Part shown: positions 1 to 5,000 of the stretch, in pieces
Layout of the letters: the number at the start of each line of letters is the position of its first letter
Position numbering within the stretch: the first letter of the stretch is position 1
Source of the DNA: M55B157 sp040265115
Lineage (GTDB): Bacteria > Actinomycetota > Actinomycetes > S36-B12
Length of the DNA: 7,479 bases
Direction: 5' to 3'
Assembly (NCBI GenBank): GCA_040265115.1
Contig: JBDQGZ010000095.1
Coordinates: forward strand, 1 to 7,479
Notes under the pieces: model-generated
The model's input: the letters and a program-made list of their open reading frames with translations, nothing else
Told to the model about the DNA's origin: nothing
The model's database searches: none
Made by a program: the position numbers and the translations under genes

Positions 1-74
1 ACCGTGATCGTGACGCGCCTCGTGGGCACGTCCGCGGCCGGTGCGGTGGGGATCTCTTCGTAGAGGCTGGTCAT
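1..74 (-). CDS. coxS: Molybdenum hydroxylase 2Fe-2S small subunit (CoxS-like), N-terminal fragment
   Basis: Only the first 24 codons are inside the window; the frame stays open to the left edge. It begins MTSLYEEIPTAP and reaches RRVTITV, which matches the first beta strand of the ferredoxin-like domain with which small subunits of CO dehydrogenase/xanthine dehydrogenase-type enzymes start (usually R/V-x-I-x-x-x-VNG). The two [2Fe-2S] cysteine sets that would prove it lie outside the window. The ATG is 2 bp after the CoxM stop codon, so the two genes are almost certainly co-transcribed and translationally coupled. The M-then-S order is that of form I CO dehydrogenase operons (coxMSL), but other molybdenum hydroxylases share it, so the substrate cannot be named. 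In the family this subunit passes electrons from the molybdenum site of the large subunit to the FAD of CoxM. The call rests mostly on position plus the short N-terminus. Confidence 0.7.
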   Translation of the reverse strand, partial: MTSLYEEIPTAPAADVPTRRVTIT

Positions 75-76
75 GG

Positions 77-955
77 TCAGGCCGCCTTCTGCTCGGACTG
101 GGCGATGTGGGTGAGGATGCGGGTGACGAAGGTCTTGACGATCTGCCGCTTGTATGCCGCAGATCCCCGATGATCGGTGCGCGGATCCGAGGCCCCGGCA
201 ACGGCGTCTGCCGCGGCCTCGATCGTGGCGGCATCAAGAGTCTTGCCAACAAGGGCTGCCGAGATCTCCGCGTTGGCGTCGATGGTCTTGCCCCCGACTC
301 CCGCGAGAGCACAGCCGGCGCGCTGGACGGTCTCGCCGTTCATGTCGAGCGCTACCGCGACCGATGCCGTCGCGAAGTCGCCGACGCGGCGCTCGAGCTT
401 GAGGTAGCTGCCCTTGCGGGTGCCCTTGGCGGGCGGGATGACCGCCTCGACCGCGACCTCGTTGTACGCGAGGGCGTTGGTGAAGGGGCCCAACACGAAG
501 TCCTTCATGGCGATCTCACGCCGGCCGCTCGGGCCCTGAGCAACGACACGCCCGTCGAGAGCGATCATCGTGGCCGCCCAGTCGCCCTGCGGATCGGCGT
601 GGCACACCGAGCCCACAAAGGTGCCGCGCGTGCGCACGAGCGGGTCGGCAACAAGTGAGGCGGCCGCTGCGAGCGTGGGCTGGGTCTCAGCGATGAGGTC
701 GGAGTACTCCAGGTCCTCATGACGGACCAGAGCACCAATGCGCAACGACCCATCGGGGTCCTGTCGGATGTAGTCGAGCCCGTCGATGTTGTTGATGTCG
801 ACGATGCGCTCAGGAGAAGCGAAGCGCAGTTTGAGCATGGGGATGAGGCTCTGGCCACCCGCCAGGACCTTTGCTTCGCCATTGCTGCGATCGAGGATCG
901 CGATTACTTCATTCACCGACGTCGGCGCGTCATACGCGAACTGTGATGGATACAT
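77..955 (-). CDS. coxM: Molybdenum hydroxylase FAD-binding medium subunit (CoxM-like)
   Basis: A 292-residue protein, the usual length for CoxM-type FAD subunits of molybdenum hydroxylases (CO dehydrogenase/aldehyde or purine oxidase group). The enzyme's electrons leave through this FAD to the respiratory chain. The FAD domain opens with MYPSQFAYDAPTS. The pyrophosphate-binding loop AGGQSL is at residues 32-37, followed by the typical LKLRFASPERIVDI stretch. The second flavin motif is at 107-125 (RTRGTFVGS then CHADPQGD). The C-terminal CoxM domain carries KLERRVGDFATASVAVAL at about 187-204. In the second motif the common TIGGS reads TFVGS, so one glycine is valine at 114. The ATG at 955 has GAGAGGA a few bases upstream. 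The gene is 21 bp after the small unknown gene and 2 bp before coxS. The large subunit is not in view, so CO oxidation is possible but not shown. Confidence 0.9.
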   Translation of the reverse strand: MYPSQFAYDAPTSVNEVIAILDRSNGEAKVLAGGQSLIPMLKLRFASPERIVDINNIDGLDYIRQDPDGSLRIGALVRHEDLEYSDLIAETQPTLAAAASLVADPLVRTRGTFVGSVCHADPQGDWAATMIALDGRVVAQGPSGRREIAMKDFVLGPFTNALAYNEVAVEAVIPPAKGTRKGSYLKLERRVGDFATASVAVALDMNGETVQRAGCALAGVGGKTIDANAEISAALVGKTLDAATIEAAADAVAGASDPRTDHRGSAAYKRQIVKTFVTRILTHIAQSEQKAA

Positions 956-976
956 GGATTCCTCTCGCGGGTGTTC

Positions 977-1210
977 TCAGGCCTGACCCTGGTCGCGCAC
1001 GGCGACAGGGAGGGAGTCGGCATCGGGATCGGGTCGGGGTTCCTGGTGCGGTGGCCACGGGCCCTGCACGGGCTGACCCGCGACTTTGAGGAACTCCGTG
1101 AACTGCGGCCAGGCCCAAACAGTCGGGCTCGGGCCCTCCTTGGGCGAATTCTCGATCAGGGCGTACAGGCGCGGATTGCCGCGCTCGTGCCCGGTGGATT
1201 CCACGGCCAT
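977..1210 (-). CDS. Hypothetical 77-residue protein leading the cox-type operon
   Basis: I do not recognise this protein. It starts MAVESTGHERGNPRLYALIE and ends in a proline- and acid-rich tail (PWPPHQEPRPDPDADS) that looks disordered. The central part has VWAWPQFTEFLKVAG, with three tryptophans in the protein overall, no cysteine and no membrane segment or signal peptide. The start is chosen because GGGAGAGG lies 7 bp before the ATG at 1210 and because a promoter candidate sits 36 bp further upstream. The frame is open further upstream, but that part overlaps xdhC in a different frame and is not credible as protein. The stop is 21 bp before coxM, so the gene is probably the first in the molybdenum hydroxylase operon. 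A role with that enzyme is inferred only from position. That it is a real gene is supported by the ribosome site and operon fit, not by homology. Confidence 0.6.
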   Translation of the reverse strand: MAVESTGHERGNPRLYALIENSPKEGPSPTVWAWPQFTEFLKVAGQPVQGPWPPHQEPRPDPDADSLPVAVRDQGQA

Positions 1211-1245
1211 GCGATGTCCTCTCCCGAGGTGAAGCCAATTCGGGC

Positions 1246-1273
1246 AAACTACACCCCTGGGGGCAGGGCGCAA
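1246..1273 (-). promoter_or_regulatory. Candidate promoter of the small gene-coxM-coxS operon
   Basis: Read on the minus strand there is TTGCGC (1273-1268) as a -35 and TAGTTT (1251-1246) as a -10, separated by 16 bp. This would start transcription near 1239 and give a leader of about 28 nt before the ATG at 1210. The hexamers fit the actinobacterial housekeeping pattern (TTGnnn, TAnnnT). No mapped start supports it. Confidence 0.45.
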
Positions 1274-1280
1274 CCAGGAA

Positions 1281-1317
1281 TCGTGAGGCCGGTCACGAAG
1301 TGGCCCCACCGGCCACT
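1281..1317. promoter_or_regulatory. Two back-to-back inverted repeats upstream of the cox-type promoter
   Basis: The first repeat is TCGTGA-N6-TCACGA (1281-1298), perfect in both arms. The second follows at once: AGTGGCC-N5-GGCCACT (1299-1317), also perfect. They end about 8 bp upstream of the -35 candidate of the small gene-coxM-coxS operon, where an activator or repressor dimer would bind. The second repeat is also 43 bp past the xdhC stop codon and could fold as an RNA hairpin in the xdhC transcript; it has no following T-run on the minus strand, so a classic intrinsic terminator is less likely. The operator reading is inference. Confidence 0.45.
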
Positions 1318-1359
1318 CCTGGCGCGGCGGCACGGACACCGGTGAGATCGGTGAAGGGG

Positions 1360-2211
1360 CTAGTCCGCCCGCTCGTCGAGGATCTCCGCCACGATCGCGA
1401 CGGCCACTTCCGCGGGCGCCTTCCCGCCCAGCGGCAGCCCCGCCGGGCCATGGACGCGCGAGAGGTCCGTCACCTCCCGATAGGCCAACCAGTCGGCACG
1501 TGCCTGCTGCATCGCCGAGGACCCCAGGGCGCCCACATAGCCCGCGTCGCTCTCGAGGGCCGACATCAGGCACCTGCTCGAGGACTCGACGTCATGACCC
1601 ATGACGACCACGGCGTCCAGCGGCCCCAGGCTCGCGGTGAGGCCGGTGACCATCTCAGGTCGACCTTCCACGACCACCTGCCACCCCAGCAGTCGCCCCT
1701 GCGCGGCCAGGGCCTCAGAAAACGGGCCTCCCCCTGCAATCACGAGCCTGGGGATCGGGGCGAAGACCGTGCGCAGCTCGTCGGGGCCGACCACGACCTC
1801 AGGGCCGGCTGCCCCGGACGCCTCGTCAATCAGGACCGACGCGACCTCGTCGTTATCCATGACCGCCCGGACAGCCACCGGCTGCTGGCCAAGCAGCATG
1901 CCCCACACGTCCGCGGGGAGCTGGTCGGCCGGCACGACGAGGAACTCCACGGGCGTGCCCTCCGGAAGGCCGCTCAGGGGGCTCTCGAAGGCGGTGACGG
2001 TGTGCCGGACCCGTCGCCCGCGGCTTAACTGGCGCGCCGCGACGTCCGCCAGCACGCCATCAAAGGCGCCACCGGCGAGTTTGCCGAGACGACCACCCCC
2101 GGGCGTGAAGGCCACGGCGTCGTTCGACGGGGTCGGGGCGATCATCCACGCAACATCTGCCCGCGTGCCCGATCGAGCGCACGCAGACACGCTCAGGGCG
2201 ACGTCATACAT
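1360..2211 (-). CDS. xdhC: XdhC/CoxI family molybdenum hydroxylase maturation factor
   Basis: A 283-residue protein with both XdhC parts. The N-terminal XdhC/CoxI domain (about 1-75) starts MYDVALSVSACARSGTRADV and contains TPGGGRLGKLAGGAFDG; the cysteine often found in the SGGC motif of this region is alanine here. The C-terminal Rossmann domain (about 155-280) has the nucleotide-binding LVIAGGGPFSEAL at 156-168, VVVMGHD at 201-207, GYVGALGS at 224-231 and the family signature VHGPAGLPLGGKAPAEVA at 253-270. In characterised members XdhC binds molybdenum cofactor, assists its sulfuration and delivers it to the hydroxylase large subunit, which fits the cox-type operon just downstream. The ATG at 2211 lacks a clear Shine-Dalgarno sequence. 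It lies 35 bp after the serine hydrolase stop, so translation may depend on that gene. The frame is open upstream into the hydrolase gene, but the N-terminus aligns in style with the family from this ATG. Confidence 0.88.
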   Translation of the reverse strand: MYDVALSVSACARSGTRADVAWMIAPTPSNDAVAFTPGGGRLGKLAGGAFDGVLADVAARQLSRGRRVRHTVTAFESPLSGLPEGTPVEFLVVPADQLPADVWGMLLGQQPVAVRAVMDNDEVASVLIDEASGAAGPEVVVGPDELRTVFAPIPRLVIAGGGPFSEALAAQGRLLGWQVVVEGRPEMVTGLTASLGPLDAVVVMGHDVESSSRCLMSALESDAGYVGALGSSAMQQARADWLAYREVTDLSRVHGPAGLPLGGKAPAEVAVAIVAEILDERAD

Positions 2212-2246
2212 ACGCGCGAGTGTATGCGTGGCCGCCGAGTAGTGCC

Positions 2247-3032
2247 TCACCACGCGCGAGCGGTCAGCTTCATCCCGACCTCGTGCATGCGCTGCATGGC
2301 TTCGGCACCGCGATCCTCCCGGGGATCCCAGTTGGCCACAGCGGCGTAGGCCACCGCGTCCTTGTCTGACCAAATGACACCCATGTCCGCGCGCACGCCG
2401 ACATCCGTGCCGGTCTTTGACCACAGACGGATCGGTCCGTTGACGTGAGCGAGCGGATCAAGGTGAAGCGGGGCCGGGATCATGCTCAGGTCGACACCCG
2501 CGGCAAGCCACCCCTCGACGAGTTGAGCCGCACCTTGCGACAGGCCCAGGACAGGAGTGCCGCAACAAGCCACATGGATGCGGCGAGCCACCTCCGCGAG
2601 TTCGCGTACCGTGCCCGTCGACAGCCGCGGAGCATCGCCCTCACCGCGCGCATCGCGGACGAAGTCGTGCAGCCCGCTCCCCTCACAGCCCAGGGCACGT
2701 GCGCGCGCAGCGCTGGCCTCGAGGCCGACAAGGTCCAGCAGAGTGTTCGTGGCCCAGTTGTCGCTGACGGCCGCCACAAGTAGGGCCACGTCCGCCAACG
2801 ACAGCTCCGACTGGGCCATGTGCTGCCACAGGCCGGAGTCGGCCACCCGCAGAGCGGGATCGCGCAGGATGGTCGCACCCGGGTCGAGGCGCCCCTCGAC
2901 GAAGCGCTCGGCGACCTCGCACAGCAGGAAAGTCTTGCCGATGCTCGCAGTCGACTGGGCCTGATCGGCATCGACCTCCTCGATCACCCGGCCATCGCGA
3001 TCGAGGGCGCACACGGACCACATGAGAGGCAC
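2247..3032 (-). CDS. Class A beta-lactamase-like serine hydrolase without signal peptide
   Basis: A 261-residue penicillin-binding/beta-lactamase fold protein. All three active-site landmarks are present: SxxK as SIGK (S30, K33), SDN at 90-92 and KTG at 206-208. The class A general-base motif ExxLN of the omega loop is not seen; the matching region (about 121-140, FVRDARGEGDAP) has a different loop. No signal peptide precedes the domain: the protein begins (M)PLMWSVCALDRDG and the first strand starts at once. So antibiotic resistance is not implied; a cytoplasmic or otherwise non-classical hydrolase is more likely. GTG at 3032 is chosen because GGGGGA sits 6 bp upstream; ATG at 3023 would be 15 bp from it, and GTG at 3038 overlaps it. 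The gene follows the permease by 46 bp and precedes xdhC by 35 bp, on the same strand. Substrate unknown. Confidence 0.85.
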   Translation of the reverse strand: MPLMWSVCALDRDGRVIEEVDADQAQSTASIGKTFLLCEVAERFVEGRLDPGATILRDPALRVADSGLWQHMAQSELSLADVALLVAAVSDNWATNTLLDLVGLEASAARARALGCEGSGLHDFVRDARGEGDAPRLSTGTVRELAEVARRIHVACCGTPVLGLSQGAAQLVEGWLAAGVDLSMIPAPLHLDPLAHVNGPIRLWSKTGTDVGVRADMGVIWSDKDAVAYAAVANWDPREDRGAEAMQRMHEVGMKLTARAW

Positions 3033-3061
3033 GGTCACTCCCCCATTCTCAAGGTGGACCG

Positions 3062-3080
3062 ATGCTAGACCCGGCGGGTC
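3062..3080 (-). promoter_or_regulatory. Possible promoter and palindrome ahead of the serine hydrolase gene
   Basis: On the minus strand TAGCAT (3067-3062) fits a TAnnnT -10 and would give a leader of about 23 nt before the GTG at 3032. Immediately upstream is GACCC-N3-GGGTC (3068-3080), which overlaps the last base pairs of the permease gene including its stop codon. No convincing -35 is present. The palindrome could be an operator or a weak RNA hairpin at the end of the permease message. Confidence 0.25.
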
Positions 3081-3858
3081 ACACGCCCTTGGGCCGCAGA
3101 TATCTCTGCGCGAGGCCGCCGAAGAAATCGAACAGCAGGGCAATGAGTGCGACGAGGGCGGCGCCGACGAAGATCGCCGTCGGCCGATTGAGCTTCAGTC
3201 CCGCGTTGATCGTCTCGCCCAGGCCTCCACCGCCGATGAGGAAGGCGAGGGATGCCATGCCGACGTTGATGACGGCAGCGGTCCGGATCCCCGCGATTAT
3301 CACAGGCACCGCAAGCGGCAGTTCGGTGCGCGTCAGGCTTTGAAGGCCGGTCATGCCCATGCCCTTGCCCGCTTCGATGACCGACCGGTCGACCCGTTCC
3401 AGGCCCACGATGGTGTTGCGCAGCACCGGCAGCAGCGCGAAGGTTGCCAGCGCGATGATGACCGTTGTCGGACCTGAGCCAAGCCAGACGAAGAAGAGCA
3501 CGATGAGGCCGTACGCCGGGATCGCCTGGCCCAGGCCCAGGATCGACACGAGGCTGTCCTTGATCCGCGGCACCGACTCGCGCGTAACGATGATCCCGAT
3601 GGGGACAGCCACGAGGATGACGAGCACCGTGGAGAAGAACGCCAGGTAGAGCTGCTGATACGTCTGCCTCAGCAGTTCGCTCGGCTCGAGGATCCTGCTC
3701 GTGGTGTCGTCGATATCGGAGTAGATCCACACCGTCGCGAGCAGGATTGCCAGGATCGCCGCGAAGAACGGCGTCACGATGAGGTCAAGCTGGTCTGACG
3801 TCCAGGCCGACAGGCTGCGCCTGGGCCTGCGCGACGGCGTGACTGCGATCGATGTCAC
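3079..3858 (-). CDS. Opu-type glycine betaine/choline/carnitine ABC transporter permease
   Basis: A 259-residue binding-protein-dependent permease. Hydrophobic segments lie at about 25-46, 70-92, 113-128, 132-148, 183-207 and 228-248. The cytoplasmic EAA loop, which docks to the ATPase, is at 162-181 (EAGKGMGMT through TELP). The stretch LGLGQAIPAYGLIVLFF and the GGGGLGETINAG loop (209-220) are typical of OpuCB/ProW-like permeases for quaternary-ammonium osmolytes. The length exceeds the roughly 210 residues of many OpuCB proteins because of an extra N-terminal basic segment and helix. It starts with GTG overlapping the ATPase stop codon by 4 bp (GTGA), so it is translationally coupled to the ATPase remnant. 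Neither a second permease nor the substrate-binding protein is nearby. Because the ATPase has lost its ATP-binding domain, the transporter probably cannot work from this locus alone. Substrate is inferred from family. Confidence 0.85.
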   Translation of the reverse strand: MTSIAVTPSRRPRRSLSAWTSDQLDLIVTPFFAAILAILLATVWIYSDIDDTTSRILEPSELLRQTYQQLYLAFFSTVLVILVAVPIGIIVTRESVPRIKDSLVSILGLGQAIPAYGLIVLFFVWLGSGPTTVIIALATFALLPVLRNTIVGLERVDRSVIEAGKGMGMTGLQSLTRTELPLAVPVIIAGIRTAAVINVGMASLAFLIGGGGLGETINAGLKLNRPTAIFVGAALVALIALLFDFFGGLAQRYLRPKGV

Positions 3859-4178
3859 GCCGAACCATTCCCATTGCCCGTGTGCAGCAGCAGCGAGGCG
3901 AGACCCTCGATGGTGCAGCCACCCAGGTAGCGGCCTCGAGCGTCCACGACCACAGCCATTCCGCTGGACGTGGTGAGCATCGCGGAGAGCGCATCCTGGA
4001 GCGTGTCCTCGGGCTGCACCTGGACGGTGATGGGTCGCCCGGCGGACTCGATGGCCCCGGCGGAATTCAACGAGCGCTCGTCGATCCAGCGCAGCGGGTG
4101 GTCGCCGTCGTCCAGCAAGACTGCGGTCGAGGACCCCGCGTCGGCCATCGCCTGCAATGCCTGGCCCCGGTGGACAGG
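3855..4178 (-). pseudogene. OpuCA-type ATPase remnant: tandem CBS domains only
   Basis: About 107 residues of two CBS domains remain: first domain from VHRGQALQAMADAG to WIDERSL, second from ITVQVQPEDTLQDALSAM through GMAVVVDARGRYLGGCTIEGL, ending in a short glycine-rich tail. Such a pair is the C-terminal ionic-strength sensor of OpuCA/ProV-like ATPases, and the 4-bp overlap with the permease start fits that operon. The entire ATP-binding domain (Walker A, signature motif, Walker B, some 250 residues) is missing. Upstream of about 4178 the minus-strand frame turns into the reverse complement of a plus-strand recombinase gene and no longer looks like this protein. The frame does open at an ATG at 4268, but that stretch is shadow sequence of the recombinase. 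I see a broken gene; a stand-alone CBS protein would need a new start and promoter, and none is evident. Confidence 0.8.
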
Positions 4179-4179
4179 G

Positions 4180-4677
4180 CGCCTCGAAGTTCGCAGAGCG
4201 CACTCGGATGTTCGAGGTCGCCTTGAAATAGTGCCGCCCAAGTCGGGAAGGGAGAGGACGGTCCCCATCCCGAAGGTGCTTCGGTCAGTGCTTGAACGCC
4301 GACTTGCTTCCGTCGTTGCGCCAGACGGCCTGCTATTTCGCGCTCCTAGGGGTGGGCCCCTGCGCTACTCCCGGTGGCGCCGGGACGTCTTCAACAAGGC
4401 TGTCGTCGAAGCTGGACTTGAAGGCATCACCCCCCACTCTCTGAGACACACCTATGCGGCTCTGGCCGTAAGAGGTGGAACCAATCCCAAGGTCCTTCAG
4501 GCCGCCATGGGGCACTCGGACATCCGCCTGACGTTGGACACTTACGGGGGTCTTTACGGCGACGATCTCGATCGCCTGGCTCAGGGGCTGGATGCTGTGG
4601 CAGCGGGAAAGACGTCAGCAGATGTTCCCATTTCGTTCCCTCGCGTTAGCGGGGATCAGGGAAGGAAATCCTCATGA
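4180..4677 (+). pseudogene. Tyrosine recombinase (phage/island integrase), C-terminal fragment
   Basis: About 165 residues of the catalytic domain survive. They begin near RLEVRRAHSDVRGRL and include the beta-hairpin lysine in PPKSGRERTVPIP (codon at 4240), HSLRHT with the box II histidine and arginine (4435-4449), GHS with its histidine at 4513, and the nucleophilic tyrosine in LDTYGGLY (codon at 4543). The first catalytic arginine, the core-binding domain and the arm-binding domain are absent. The frame is open upstream to 3970 but there it is only the antisense of the CBS domain gene. So the fragment cannot be a working integrase. It ends 38 bp before the 3' end of the tRNA-Thr gene, the position expected for the integrase of an element inserted at a tRNA 3' end. 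A full-length member would have roughly 350-400 residues. Confidence 0.85.
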
Positions 4678-4715
4678 GCGACCACGTTCCCCACGAGCAG
4701 GACGAAACCAACCAG

Positions 4716-4787
4716 AGCCGCCTCGGGGATTTGAACCCCGGACCTACGCATTACGAGTGCGTTGCTCTACCCCTGAGCTAAGGCGGC
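4716..4787 (-). tRNA. tRNA-Thr (anticodon CGT)
   Basis: The minus strand folds as a complete 72-nt cloverleaf. The acceptor stem GCCGCCT pairs with AGGCGGC without mismatch and the discriminator is T. The D arm is GCTC-AGGGGTA-GAGC. The anticodon arm is ACGCA-CTCGTAA-TGCGT, giving anticodon CGT, which reads the threonine codon ACG. The T arm is CGGGG-TTCAAAT-CCCCG. CCA is not encoded. The 3' end faces the integrase remnant, and tRNA 3' halves are the usual attachment sites of tyrosine-recombinase elements, so this gene is the likely attB of the lost element. The gene itself is intact. Confidence 0.96.
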
Positions 4788-4788
4788 G

Positions 4789-4823
4789 CGTCCCATCGAA
4801 GGGACGGGGAATGGGTAATTCCC
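4789..4823. repeat. Two tandem inverted repeats beside the tRNA-Thr 5' end
   Basis: CGTCCC-N6-GGGACG (4789-4806) is followed with no gap by GGGAAT-N5-ATTCCC (4807-4823); both are perfect. On the minus strand they would form two hairpins in the 5' leader of the tRNA precursor, starting 2 bp before the mature end. No T-run follows on either strand. They could influence tRNA processing or be chance pairings. Confidence 0.35.
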
Positions 4824-4988
4824 TCATGAAGCGAGGAACATCCTAGAGGGCACCCTCGGAGCGTCTAGGGCCGCCTCCAGTCTGAATCGCAGCCTCGTGG
4901 AGGGTCGTTCTCCGCGCCTCGGGGGCGGTAGCGGCCACTGCCACCGTGCGAGTCAGATGAATGAACCACCCTGAGCTCTCTGATCCCC

Positions 4989-4994
4989 TAGTGT
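4989..4994 (+). promoter_or_regulatory. Candidate -10 for a leaderless transcript
   Basis: TAGTGT ends 6 bp before the ATG at 5001, which places the transcription start on or next to the A of the start codon. No Shine-Dalgarno sequence precedes that ATG. Leaderless messages with a TAnnnT box at this distance are common in actinobacteria. A good -35 is not apparent, so this is an inference from spacing. Confidence 0.4.
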
Positions 4995-5000
4995 TCGTAT

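Larger units (their letters stand above)
4788..5000. other. Intergenic region between tRNA-Thr and the exonuclease-family gene
   Basis: This 213-bp gap separates the divergent tRNA and plus-strand gene. Besides the two hairpins next to the tRNA it holds further weak inverted repeats, for example CCTAGA (4842-4847) with TCTAGG (4864-4869) and CCTCCA (4874-4879) with TGGAGG (4898-4903). A TAGGAT on the minus strand (4845-4840) could be the tRNA promoter -10. I see no small gene here. Confidence 0.4.

Noticed and set aside
1211..1359. Molybdenum-cofactor riboswitch ahead of the cox-type operon
   Set aside because: The predicted leader is only about 28 nt, too short for such an aptamer, and the dyads lie upstream of the promoter candidate.
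1300..2028. Long plus-strand frames opposite xdhC
   Set aside because: Low-complexity Arg/Pro/His/Gly-rich translation typical of the antisense of GC-rich genes; xdhC on the other strand explains the region.
3970..4179. 5' part of the open frame leading into the recombinase, as a possible integrase N-terminus
   Set aside because: It is exactly antisense to the CBS domains of the OpuCA-type remnant and carries no core-binding or arm-binding domain features.
4172..4190. CGCCTCG shared with the tRNA 3' end as an att core at the junction
   Set aside because: Only 7 bases match and GCCGCCTC also recurs at 4870, so this is within chance for such GC-rich DNA.
4592..4846. Plus-strand frame containing PRGFEPRTYALR
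   Set aside because: This peptide is the translated antisense of the tRNA-Thr gene, a well-known spurious product; the frame crosses the whole tRNA.
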